Assembly (NCBI GenBank): GCA_003194525.1
Contig: NBIV01000622.1
Coordinates: 1-23,097 of the forward strand
DNA from: Gracilariopsis chorda
Lineage: Eukaryota; Rhodophyta; Florideophyceae; Gracilariales; Gracilariaceae
Reading direction: 5' to 3'
DNA length: 23,097 nucleotides
The position numbers and the translations under genes are program-made. Position 1 is the first letter of the stretch; each line of letters starts with the position of its first letter. Positions 1 to 10,000 of this stretch are shown here, piece after piece. The notes beneath the pieces are model-generated. The model was not told the origin of the DNA and searched no databases. It saw only the letters and a list, made by a program, of their open reading frames with translations.

Positions 1-709
1 GCGTCGGGTCCGTTTGCAACCGCAAGTATACGCTTCCTGTCCTCTATTCCGCTCGTGCTGTATGAGCAGTTTCGTATGTTCTACAACTTGTTCTTTTGCT
101 TGTCGCGTGCTCGCAGTTTATACCTGCGCTTCGCGTCGGCTTTTTCTGGACCTACTTCGGCCCTCTTATCTTCGTCTTGCTCGTGTCTATGTCCAAGGAA
201 GCCTTTGACCACATTTCGCGCTCTAAGCGAGACAACAGTCTCAACCAATTTCCATACACCCTGTTGCTGAGAGGAGAAGCTCCCAACCAATCCAACGCCG
301 TCCGCATAGCCAGTCAGGTCATTCGAGTGGGCGATGTACTCCTGCTCGAAACCAATGATCGAGTACCGGCTGATTGCGTTTTGCTCAAGGCTATCCCCTC
401 CAAGCCGGCCAACCACAAGTCCTTTGCCAACGATGCGCCAGACCCCACGGACACCTTGTTCATTCGAACCGATCAGCTGGACGGTGAAACTGATTGGAAA
501 CTGCGCCGCGCCGTTGCTGCTACTCAGTCTGTGCCGCGGGACGAGGACATTCTTTTCAGCGACTGCGTCCTCGAGGGGGAGGCCCCCAAGCGCGAGATTA
601 CGACTTTGTGGGAACCTTTGTTCACCCGTCCGCGCAAAAGAGCCTCTTACGTTGGAGAACACTTTATGAGCGCTACTCAGTCGCACCGAGCGTTCAATTC
701 TGTTCTTGA
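1..709 (+). pseudogene. ATP9/NEO1-type P4-ATPase (lipid flippase) fragment, frameshifted
   Basis: P4-ATPases flip phospholipids across Golgi and endosomal membranes. This piece covers the first transmembrane region and the start of the actuator domain. Frame 1 reads VLYEQFRMFYNLFF (from about 52), then the frame changes near 94-97 in a T run. Frame 3 continues CSQFIPALRVGF, a hydrophobic segment, and the family signature FIRTDQLDGETDWKL, whose DGET (480-491) is the dephosphorylation motif. QLDGETDWKL is typical of the ATP9/NEO1 subgroup. Similarity then jumps to frame 2 (DFVGTFVHPSAQK, about 601-640) and to frame 1 (KEPLTLENTL, about 637-666). All three jumps are in the same direction, as expected if single bases were lost. 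The phosphorylation and nucleotide-binding domains are absent, and similarity stops near 700. The 5' end lies outside the window. The family call is firm; whether the lesions are biological or assembly errors cannot be settled here. Confidence 0.85.
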
Positions 710-813
710 AGTTCTAATTTCGTGGTTCTGCGACGGGTAGAGAAGTTCGTTAACCATGGTTTCGACATCGTTGATGTAAGTGAAGGGGTGTATTACATGA
801 ACAATACTACTGA

Positions 814-1542
814 CACAGACGTAACGATTCTCTGAGTAGCCCACCATGCACGCGCGCGACACGACAGCTGGGCGGTCAAAGCAGAAGACCCGACGCAGAG
901 CTGATCGGCGCCTCAAAGGAAGTAGACTTCATCATGCCCATCATCACCGCCATCCGTCAAAGCTACCCCAAATGCTCTTTTCGGGGCGACAAGTTCCTCT
1001 CGCCCGTAGCCGAACAAGTGCTCGACGCCTGCGAAGACCCTATCAACGACATCTCCGCCGGCATACTGCACGGCACACTGCACGAAACGCTCTCCCGCCG
1101 CAACGCAGCGTGCGTCCAAATGCACACGCGCGAAACACCCGCCACGATGAACAAGCTTCAACAATACGCCGACGTGACGGCCGACGCGGCGCGCAACCAG
1201 TCGCAAAGCATGACACACGCGCTCGACGCCGGCGTGAAACGCAGCCGCTGCCGCGCTTTGCTGTCCCTCGCACGAAATGTGGCCACCTCACCCCGCCTCA
1301 CCATTGCCGCCAGTCCGTCGTTCACACAGCTCCACACCAGCTGCATTCATTCCCTCAGTTCGCACTTGATGTGCTGCTCACGCTATCGTCTCCGCGGGCC
1401 GCTCTTGCTTTGCTTTTGCGATAAGAGCGTCGACGTGTGCCTTCTGTTGCTCCGATTGTCAAAGCCCTTGCACAATACCGGCAAGGAAACGCCGGTTCAA
1501 GTTCCATGTCCGGTGTCGAAATCTTGTCCTCTGAATGCTTAA
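814..1542 (+). CDS. unrecognised open frame, possibly a gene remnant
   Basis: A + strand frame is open from about 814 to 1542 with its first ATG at 934. The first 110 codons look coding: they give a mixed hydrophilic and helical protein (EVDFIMPIITAIRQSYPK, then DACEDPINDISAGILHGTL) and use mainly C- or G-ending codons. From about 1240 the translation becomes Ser/Cys/Leu-rich and loses coding character, which suggests a frameshift or the end of the real gene. I recognise no domain. It lies downstream of the flippase fragment on the same strand, but I see no link between them. The opposite strand also has open frames here, so strand assignment is tentative. Confidence 0.22.
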   Translation, partial: HRRNDSLSSPPCTRATRQLGGQSRRPDAELIGASKEVDFIMPIITAIRQSYPKCSFRGDKFLSPVAEQVLDACEDPINDISAGILHGTLHETLSRRNAACVQMHTRETPATMNKLQQYADVTADAARNQSQSMTHALDAGVKRSRCRALLSLARNVATSPRLTIAASPSFTQLHTSCIHSLSSHLMCCSRYRLRGPLLLCFCDKSVDVCLLLLRLSKPLHNTGKETPVQVPCPVSKSCPLNA

Positions 1543-2199
1543 CGCTTGGCGGAGCGGACAGGGAGGCAGATCTCTGTTGAGACGGCGTCGGTGATGGAGG
1601 AGGCAATGTTTGCGGTGAGAGGGTGAGGCGATCTCCATCAGATGACACCAAACTCACGGTTGCCAATTCCATTGCGGTGTCGCACTGCTCTCATTGTTGG
1701 GCGGGCTTGACAACAGCGTTGTGCTCGGGTGTGGCAGATGTGGACGCTTGTGTTACAGGCGACGGACTAGACCAAGGGGGGAAGAACTACATGAGGTCAC
1801 GCGAATGCCATGGCAAGGTTGAAGCCGTGGTTGTGGGGTGGAAAGGTGAGAGAGCTCAACGAGCATAGGGGCAGTGTTGGTCTCAAAAGAATACTGTGAG
1901 CACTGCAGAGGAAGGAGTACTGCGGAAGCCGGTGTGAAAGGCTGTGGTGATGAGAGTAGCTGCAACACGGAAGGAAGGGGCGGATCAGTGATAGAGACAA
2001 AGGGAGAGCGATGCGCCATTATGATTTCGTTTCACGCTTTGCGTTTCAGCGTCGCTCGCTGTTTCGCACAATCGCTCCCGCAATTCGCATCCACTGCACA
2101 ATGTCATATAGACCTGCGGCGAAACGGAAGACGCCGTGCGTTGCATGATAGCACTTTCTCTAAAGCCCTCTCACACAAAACGTTTCGTAATAAGGGTAG
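1543..2199. other. stretch without a confident gene
   Basis: Both strands have short open frames. On the minus strand an ATG at 2019 opens an 88-codon Ser/Pro/Leu-rich frame ending at 1753, and a Ser/Thr/Pro-rich frame covers 1672-1355. Neither has a recognisable motif, and both could arise from the low-complexity composition. I see no RNA gene or repeat here. The segment may be 5' flank of the coiled-coil gene that follows on the + strand. Confidence 0.3.
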
Positions 2200-2725
2200 C
2201 ACACCAATGCTTTCGAACACTCTACTCGTGTGGCAACTGTCGACGCTGTCGATGCGGTTGGCGATAATGGTGTCGGTGATGGTGGCGTTGGTGATCGTGC
2301 TGGTGGGAACAACGACATTGCTGACGATGCTGCTAATGATGGTAGTGCTGATGATGGAACGGATATGGATAATGCCAATGTTGAAACTGCGGCTTCTGAC
2401 GGTGTTGTTGATGGTGGTGGCCCTACTGAAGGTGCTGTTAGTGATAGTGTTGACAATAGGCATATGGTTGTCGCCCTCGCTAACATGGAACGAAAAGTCA
2501 ATGAACTAACGCGCGAAAACCGTAAGCTTCAAAGGTCCAGGCAGTATTACAAGAAGCGTTATGAGTCAGCAAAAGCATGATTTTCATTTTCTTCAGACAG
2601 AGAAGCAAGAACAAGTGGCTAGTTTATGCGAATCTAATCAGAAGCTCAGAGATGAGAATGAAGGGTTGAAGGAGAGACTCTCGAAAAGGCCTCGTACCAC
2701 GCAAATGTCTTTACATGGTCGATAA
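2200..2725 (+). pseudogene. acidic, coiled-coil protein (family copy 1), one frameshift
   Basis: The frame opens after a TAG at 2197-2199. It gives about 85 residues rich in Asp, Gly, Ala, Val and Asn (VDAVDAVGDNGVGDGG and similar), built from GNTGATG-like DNA. A basic and acidic coiled coil follows (MERKVNELTRENRKLQRS, then RQYYKKRYES, from about 2488). Near 2565 the frame shifts by one base, and the next frame continues QKHDFHFLQTEKQEQV to ENEGLKERLSKRPRTT and a TAA at 2723-2725. The shifted half is needed because it aligns almost without gaps to the second copy at the right end of the window (ENELLKQQLSKKPRTV). KRPR near the C-terminus resembles a nuclear localisation signal. In-frame ATGs occur at 2365 and 2464, so the true start is uncertain. 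The function is unknown; a DNA-bound or self-associating nuclear protein would fit, but that is inference. Confidence 0.6.
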
Positions 2726-3020
2726 GCTATATGTAGTACGCGTTGCAATGTTTGTGAAACGTTTTCGTCGTAAACAATCGTCTTCTTGTTTTTCGTCGAA
2801 TGTGACCACGAGTTCAATGATAGCCGACAGCATTGTGGCACGGCCCGCGGATAAAACAGCGCGAGTGTGCGCCTGCCAAAATGGGGTAGTGGACCAACTG
2901 CAGCTGGTTCGGCCACACCGGATGGGTTGAATGTCTCAGGACGGAACGGTGTTTTGTGTGCGATGCTCAGAGAATGGAGGCATTTGCACCTGCGCTCATC
3001 ACTCACAATGTCCGGCTTAC

Positions 3021-3101
3021 TTGGCGGTGGCTAGTGCGTACGGCAATCTCATTGTGTCCAGATCCTACGACAACAGCGTGCGGATATTAAAAAGCGCATA
3101 G
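3021..3101 (+). pseudogene. single WD40 blade remnant
   Basis: The + frame ending at TAG 3099-3101 reads LAVASAYGNLIVSRSYDNSV then RI, close to the second half of a WD40 repeat (xGxxIVSGSYDxxVRIW). The preceding segment, SQDGTVFCVRCSENGG (from about 2934), may be a blade start, but it is weaker. No further blades are found on either side, so this is at most a fragment of a beta-propeller gene. The NB-ARC-WD40 remnant at 6060-7040 lies on the opposite strand. A shared origin is possible but unproven. Confidence 0.35.
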
Positions 3102-3238
3102 TTGCGACTCAATCCCACCGGCTCGTTGGTGTCGTCGTCGGTCTCGATGTCGATGATGTTGTTCACGCCCAGCTCGCCGTCCGTGCAGATGCGCGTGCAG
3201 CGCGAGCGCGCCAGTCGCGCACCATCGTCGCGCTATTT
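3086..3238 (-). pseudogene. GC3-rich coding fragment of unknown family
   Basis: On the minus strand about 50 codons read without a stop (RCTRICTDGELGVNNIID, then IETDDDTNEPVGLSRNYALF). Nearly every codon ends in G or C, unlike the AT-leaning sequence on both sides, which suggests genuine coding sequence or a fragment of different origin. No start, stop or intron border can be placed, and I do not recognise the family. It abuts the WD40 blade fragment on the other strand and the 3' end of the VPS33 remnant on the same strand. Confidence 0.3.
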
Positions 3239-3399
3239 ACTTCTTTAACTATCAACGTTAGCATATGAGACCATGGCACTTTGTTGTGCTCAATTTCATC
3301 TTACCTTCGTCTGACATAATTGAAATAAGAATGAATATACCGACACCACAACTGCCAATTCGTGAACAAAAAAAGAAACTGGATGTAATCCTCGTTTCT

Positions 3400-5720
3400 A
3401 ACCCGACGCAAAACAAAGCGTCATCGAGTGAAAGCACGAATTCATCGGGTCCCATGACAGCCGTGGTTGCTATCAATGCCTTCATTCCACTTGCCTTTGA
3501 CGCCATTCGAACAGCAGTCGCTCCGCTCTGGTTATGCCGCCTACAAACACAATCACTGCATCAATGCCGTCTCGTCACTACGAATCTCTTCACGGCGGTG
3601 TTCTAATGTGGTGTGCCCTGGAGGTAAAAGAGACATGTGTGACAATATGGGGAAGAGAGCCCCATCCTTCTTCGCATAAACCAGCCTCCACAAGTCGTAC
3701 GCTGAGCGGCGTGTATCCAGAGTACGCCGCTGCCACTGCTGCCCTCGTGCCAGGATGGCGGGTCGATCTTGATCGAGTTCGGTAATCATCTGCAATGCAC
3801 GACGCGCAAATTGCCATGAGTATTCTGCGGAGCGAGAGCGAGAGCGTCTTGACTCATCACTTGCTGAGGTCGCAAAGCTTCCAACGCTGCCAGTCGTAGA
3901 ACCCGTCTCGCTTGGAACATACCGCTCCGTATGTCCTCCCCCGAAGTTTGGAAAGATCCAACCGAGATTATTCCTCGGTGGTTATCGTAGTGATCGCACT
4001 AAAAGACCCGCTCTTTCCAAGTTAGCCAACAGTGGCATCACCCCTAACCCAAATATTGCTAGAATCTCTTTCCGAACGAAATCAAAGTCATCACTGTCAA
4101 TTCCTGACGTGGTTGCGCTCCACAAACTGCATAGACGGAGCACGTGAGTGAGACTCTCCCCCCGTGCAATCGCATCGGTTATGTATGTACATCTAAGAGT
4201 GGCGTTTCCATCCTCAATCATTTCACGCTCCATTTCGAAACGTTGGCGAAACTCGTAGGAGTTGAAAGTTCTGGCAGCAACCTCATATCCCAAAGCAGTA
4301 TGAACAGCTGCGAGAGAATGATCCGATGTGGCACCAGGAAGACTCTGCATCCAGTTCTGTAGTTTTCCCATTTCGGACGTCTCTCGATTTGGACGCGAGT
4401 CATAGTAACGTTGCAAAAAAGAGTTTGCGACTGTACCGATTTGGCTGAGCGCAGCCGAGAAGGTAAGATCGCGCAACTGACCAAAGACGGGATCGATGTC
4501 TGCTCGCAGGCGTTTTCGGGCTGCCACTGTCGTGGCCGGCGTATTGTTTTTTGATCTCAAGAGTTCCATAGCATCCTCAGAGATATTAGACGAAATAGGA
4601 AGATCAATAATGTTGTTGTGAAGACCGATTGCTTCATCCAGTAAACCCTCGTATGTTCCTTGAGTAAGAAGCGGGCTAACAACATCGCAGCCACGGTCAA
4701 TAATAACCAGATTGACTGCACGGCGCTTTGAAGACTTCTCGACAACCTCGGCCAGTGTGGGCATATGAGTATTCGTACTTGGTTTTATCCGCGGGTGGGT
4801 TAGTTAGCGCAGAATTAGAGTCGATTAGTGAGAAGTTCTGATGAGCGGCAAATGCTGAAGCAGTCATATGACGGGTGGACACAGCTGGGGAAGATTGAAT
4901 AGAAGAAGGGAGCGAGTCAGAGTGTTGATGTTGGACGCTGTACATCTGGCCGTGAATCTCAAGCAGCTCTTCCGCAACGGCAGCGGCCCCTGCTGATCGA
5001 ATGGTGGCGAACTCGAGATTCAAGGATTTTGCCATGGACGACAGGGCGGCGGCCGTTGCCAAGATGGCAGAGTTATCGCCATCAAGAACGATCTGACGGA
5101 ATGCTTGCGGCCAGTCGAGAGTGACTAGATTGGAGTCGAACGGAAAGAAGCCAAACGGAAGCACGGTGATTTGAATATCTGATACGGCTGCCCTCCGAAA
5201 GACCTTCTCGACAATCTTTGAGCGACGCGGCGTGGTCAAAACAAGAAACTTGGTCGGAGGTGGTTGTTGCACAGCGGCTTGCACTTGCGGTTTGGGGGTG
5301 TCAGACGATGTGGACACAACATGAGCAGCGTGCCGCGCAGTGAGAATGAGTTGCACAATGTGGCGCGCGGCGGCGGCATTGACAGCGCGGATAAGGGTGA
5401 CGACAGAAGGTTGCGCAAGAACCTTCTGCACGGCGACACTGGGCGGACTTTCAATGGGCGCTACATATCGAATGCCATGCTCACGAAGAAAGGTAGCATC
5501 CGAAAACAACTCAAGCGGGGGGCGCGGCGGATGACGCGCTTGACGGCGCGTGGGAGCAGCGCCATTTCGTGGACGCCGTCGACAGCGACGGGGGACGGCT
5601 GCGCGGCAGCGGCTCTCACGCGGCACGGCCTTTGGAGCGGGGGCTGTTGCCGCGCGGCGTCGCGTCGAGTACGTCGCAGACGGCGGCGAGCTGTGGCTTG
5701 CTTGTGGGAGGTAGAATTAG
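3400..5720 (-). pseudogene. VPS33: VPS33 homologue (Sec1/Munc18 family), multiply broken
   Basis: VPS33 is the Sec1/Munc18 subunit of HOPS and CORVET. It templates SNARE assembly for endosome-to-vacuole fusion. Nearly the whole family length can be followed. The N-terminal part has SDATFLREHG, FLVLTTPRRSKIVEKVF (family FVPRRSLLCE) and FPFDSNLVTLDWPQAF (family IPFDGDVLSMEYPGAF). Across a frame change near 4745-4790 come NLVIIDRGCDVVSPLLTQ and TYEGLLDEAIGLHNN, the Sec1 core, then RGESLTHVLRLCSLWS and LANLERAGLL. An in-frame TAA (3982-3984) is followed in the same frame by EYSWQFARRALQM. Further shifts lead to YSGYTPLSVRLVEAG, then VIVFVGGITRAE (3556-3521), then ALIATTAVMGPDEF. At least five lesions are visible, plus more near the N-terminus (5540-5700), so no start is assigned. 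The conserved N- and C-terminal order shows one collapsed gene rather than separate genes. Confidence 0.9.
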
Positions 5721-6059
5721 AGAGTAATTTAGAGAATTACAATGCAACTCCGAATTGAGACTGCATTCATTACTCTCCTTTATTAGGATAACAAAAAAAA
5801 TTAGAACATAGAATCTGTAAAGGAGCGGCCGGCGGCACAGTGTGTGCTTTCTGCCGGGCACACACTTCTTCACATTGCTGGCAGCGGTGGCGCAGCAGCG
5901 CCGCAGCGGCCAGCACGGCACCGTCCGTTCCAATCAAAAAAGGGAGCCGCCGTGCGTGCGAAAAAGCGCGTCGCCAGACGGCACCACACAACTCGCAAAT
6001 TGGCGCGCGCATGTCCCCTGCGGCAGCCCCACCGCCCCACCTCCGACGTCGGCCCCCCG
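5721..6059. other. intergenic stretch, AT-rich then GC-rich
   Basis: Positions 5715-5820 are AT-rich with poly-A tracts and could be the upstream region of the VPS33 remnant. Positions 5830-6060 are GC-rich with open frames on both strands and no recognisable motif. The minus strand here is just downstream of the last WD40 blade of the neighbouring remnant, so it may hold its former 3' coding or untranslated region. Confidence 0.4.
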
Positions 6060-7040
6060 CTAGAGGTATGAAACGCAAAGCACGTACTCCTTTTGACCGA
6101 CCAGTGGTTGCCCCACCGGCTCTCCGCTTTCCACCTCCCACATGTGGACGGTTTCATCATCTGATCCGGACACAATATACTTTCCGTTTGAGCTCCAGGC
6201 CACACAGCTCACATAGTCCTCGTGTCCTACTGGCCTCGTGTCCTACTGGCGGCTGTCCGACAAGCTCTCCGCTGCGTGCCTCCCGCACGCGCAATTTGTT
6301 GTCCGCGGAGCCCAACGCCACATGCTTTCCGTCGGAGCTCCAGGCAACGCAATGTACTCTGTGCGTGTGACCAACGAGCCGATGTCCAACCGCATTTCCA
6401 CTGTCTGCTTCCCACAGACGCACACTCCCGTCCGATCAATCGGACGCTATCAGACTACCATCAGCACTCACAGGCACGCATAGGACAAGTTTTGGTAGAT
6501 GTAGCCGTCCTCTTCGCTCTTCCACCACTCCAACATAGGGTTCTCTGTCTGCATATATTCTCGCACAATTTTCAATTGTTGTTCCTCACTTGCTGTAGCT
6601 GTGTTGCTCGCTTCTAAACAACATAGTTTCCGCAACCATGCCAAGATTCCAACCCTCTTCGGCCCATCAGATGGCAGAGCCATGGCCTCGGGGAAGCTTT
6701 CAAACTCCATTTCGGGGATCCGGTCTCGGTATTCAGCAACGTACTTGTCAACCAACCGCCGAAAACTGCCCTTCACATCGACCTTCTCAGACGCCTTTAG
6801 TTTGGCGATGTCTAGAATCAGGTCGTGCAGTTGAATAAACTCCCTGGAACCGTCGAATGTGAGTCTTCTCACGACAGACACTCCTTCAAGCCGATTTACA
6901 GCTTCTCGAGCTTCCTGTACTTTCTTCAAGCTCCTCAAGTTTTTGAGCATCACAACGGGAACTATCTGCTGCTTTTGGAGAACACAAAGTCTCCGGTTCT
7001 TGCCTGGTGTCACAACGTCTTTGATCTTGCTGCTCTCTGG
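6060..7040 (-). pseudogene. NB-ARC-WD40 (APAF1-like STAND) protein, C-terminal part only
   Basis: STAND NTPases of this type are switch proteins whose WD40 propeller senses a ligand. Only the end of the NB-ARC module and three blades remain. The winged-helix part reads IVPVVMLKNLRSLKKVQ, EAREAVNRLEGVSVVRRL, then REFIQLHDLILDIAK, the conserved xLHDLxxD signature, and EEDGYIYQNLSY, the usual DDGYxxxNLxYHL hinge. The hinge is cut at 6468-6470 and joined directly to SVSADGSLIAS, so the helical linker before the propeller is missing. Blade 1 ends GSVRLWEA after an in-frame TGA (6436-6438). Blade 2 has HRVHCVAWSSDGKHVALG. Blade 3 (YVSCVAWSSNGKYIVSGSDD) is out of frame because of a 16-bp tandem duplication, and a TAG follows at 6060-6062. 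The P-loop half is absent. Upstream, on the same strand, lies the FANCD2 tail. Confidence 0.78.
6218..6249 (+). repeat. 16-bp perfect tandem duplication inside a WD40 blade
   Basis: CCTCGTGTCCTACTGG occurs twice in direct succession (6218-6233 and 6234-6249). On the coding (minus) strand it duplicates the segment around VGHE at the start of the third blade. Sixteen bases shift the frame by one, which explains why the blade continues in another frame. It resembles replication slippage, not base-calling noise. Confidence 0.95.
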
Positions 7041-10000
7041 CTTTTGGTAGATCAACGCATCGTGAGCCAGAATCGTAACATCTTTCTGGCACGGTCGTTG
7101 AAAGAACGTGCGCTTCCATTGCATCCTCATTTGATTCAATGGCTTTAGGATCATCATAATATGAAATATCATTGCTCGTGACTTCATGCTGTTTGAGACC
7201 GACACCGAAGTGCAATGAGGAATCATCATCAACAGCGATCGGAGCGAAGCTCAGGAGTGAACGAGATGTTCGTAGCCCAATAGTTTTAGCGAGCCTTTTC
7301 ACGCTCTGAAGGGCATTCTCACTGGAAGAAACTAACTTCGGTATGAGCTTGAACGACTTCATGATTTTCTCATTTCGCTCAATATCCACATGTCTACGTT
7401 TTCGTTTCACGTATCCCGGTGATTTTCTTGTACGTTTTAAAGAGGTTGATCTCTGGTCATCTTCCATGGTCATGGAGTATTCCTTTTTCACGGTTTTAGC
7501 GAGGGCCAAAATTTGTTTGACAATTTTGGTGGTTAAGCCCACAATACCTTGTATAAGATCAAGTGTTGCCAGAGGAAGCTGGGATACGTCAACGCAGGGA
7601 TTGGAATACCAGAATAAGAGCTGTTCAACCCGACTCCGAGTAACTTGCAAAACATTAACAGAGTTACTAATCACGATGTGATCAGCTTCTATGTCGATTG
7701 CCAGGTCCTTATTTTCAGGGTTGTTGTTTTGTGCTTGAAGAAGTGCTGCCCTATTGGGCTGGTGTAAACTTAGAAGACCAGCAAAAAATTCGTAGCGCCG
7801 AACTCACGGTTGGAATTGGAGTTCCGTGAGCTGATGAAGAATCGTCTGACAATAATGATTCAGATATTTCAAAGACTCGCAAACCCATGGCAGCCACTTG
7901 CATCAAAGTCTCCAGAATTGTTCTAAAACCGAGCATATCAAGCAAAACGTCACAAAGGATGTATTTCTTTTGTGCGTGATGTACCCGAGGTTGTTTCTGA
8001 ATTTGGTTATGATCCATGGCAGATGACTGTGGTCTAGCTTCACCTCGAAGCGCTTGTGAGAATTCACGAACGCATCCACATCCTTCATCTACTGCGCTCG
8101 ACACATTCATTCCACTGAAGTACTGCAGAATTCTGAGACTTTTCACGATGCTGTTTCCGCGTCTATGCCTCGCAGGGAGCTCAACCGAGGGCTCCACTTC
8201 TATCTCTAAATCTATAATTGACTGTACATCAACGCCTCCCCGCCGCTTCAGTACCCAAAAAGAGAATGAATCGTTACTCATCCACTGAACATGTTTTCCG
8301 TTCCATATGACTCTTCCATCGCACTCATAGACCGTGGTAAGACAAGTAAAGCAGACTTTTCGTGCAAAGCATTTCTTAATCGCGCCAACTTCGCTCGCAA
8401 TTAGGATGGCTTCAACAGCCTTGGAAGCCACTAGTGAATCCACCGAAAATGGACCCACCCACCCTAATGCATTTAAAGCCTTTCACACCCCGAACGAAAG
8501 GCTTCCGTGCTTATGCAGTTCTTCAAGCTCATGGAGACATATATCTCCTAGATCATGCACGAGAGTTTCTCCAACAGTCTGTAAGAAATCGAGCATTCTA
8601 CTATTTGCGTCGAAAAAGCTTCCTCTGTCCTGAACGGCCTCCGTTATAACACTATCTTTGCATCTGGTGATGAAGCGAAGCACTTGGTTCAAGCAAAACA
8701 AGACCATCCCGGAAAGAGCCACAGTATCGGATAGCATAGACCTATTTGTCGATGACTTGCAAAGTTTTCCTTGCCAAAATGACGTATGAAGTTGTTCGGT
8801 CGAGCAAAAGAGCGGCAAATAATAACGAATGAATGATATTCGCAGTGTTCTTTCGATTAAACTCGCTAGTGCATGTACCTAGCAAAGACTCAAAGGACGA
8901 CTGGATGTACGGCGATTGGTTTTCGACGCAAGCATGTTTACAAGGAGCATAATACTCCACGTTCCCATGCTTTTCTTCGGATTACTGCTCGTATGTGAGC
9001 TCATCTGGAGACTCTGCCATGAAGATATCGTCTTTCTCGACAAGGTCTTTTTATAAGTCCGGGGAAACGTCAGTAATTCTACGTCGTTCAACCTCCCAAC
9101 TTTCGGTCGTTTGGTCAAGAATCGCAAATAGCTCACATAAGTGATACCCTGAACTCTTTGAAGCTAGACTTATTACTGGTTTTGATGTGAGTTCACGAGG
9201 CTCGCCATGCAGAAGCCAGCAAAGCTGTCTTGCCATTAACTTGTCAATTCTAACAAGCTCAATGTCCTTACTGGCCCTAGATGTAGAAACATCTCTCACT
9301 TTCTGGGTGGCAATCTCATCAGGGACTGATAAAAGGGAACAAATCACAGTTTCTAGGGACAGTAAGGGAAAGTACGGCACCGTTTCGTTTCATGATCTGG
9401 AAGTGTGATAGGGGTCCTGCAAAGCTCGCAAAACAGCAGCCCTGACGGATTCAGCCAAATCCAAGCCCTTTTGAAACCCCCGTTTCCGCTTCTTTGTCTT
9501 CAAGCCATGTACATGAAGGGTTTCTTTCTGTGCACGCTGTTTCTGTAGCAACTCATAAGCGAACTGCATAGCATTGAACATGCGGTCGATTTCCAACAAG
9601 CGTTCCAGAAAATTGGACAAGATCTTCATTCCGGACGTAGACTTCCTGCTCCCTAGGGCTCTTTCGAAGGTTTCGGTGCAGCTTGAGGATACGTTAACAA
9701 TTCCAACCAACGCTGCCATGCTTGCACCAAAAGAAGCTACTGCAGCGGCCAAATCACTCTCATCCATACTCGTGAGTGTCTCTGGAACATCCTCATCATC
9801 TTCGCGCTGAAGTTGATATGCCTCTGATCCCATCGACTCGTAGTCTACCGCTCGGTAAAGCGCCACACACACGACAGGCACAAGAACTACAGAGGTTAGG
9901 ACATCCGCAGAAATACTTTCAACAGTACACGACGCAGTCAAAGCTAATTTGATGGCCGATCCAGCGGCAACTATGGATTAAATCGCTGATAAGCTTTGGT

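Noticed and set aside
7750..7815. A short GTGAGT...AG intron in FANCD2
   Set aside because: The donor is good, but joining to the nearest AG does not bring the two conserved frames together, so a plain frameshift is simpler.
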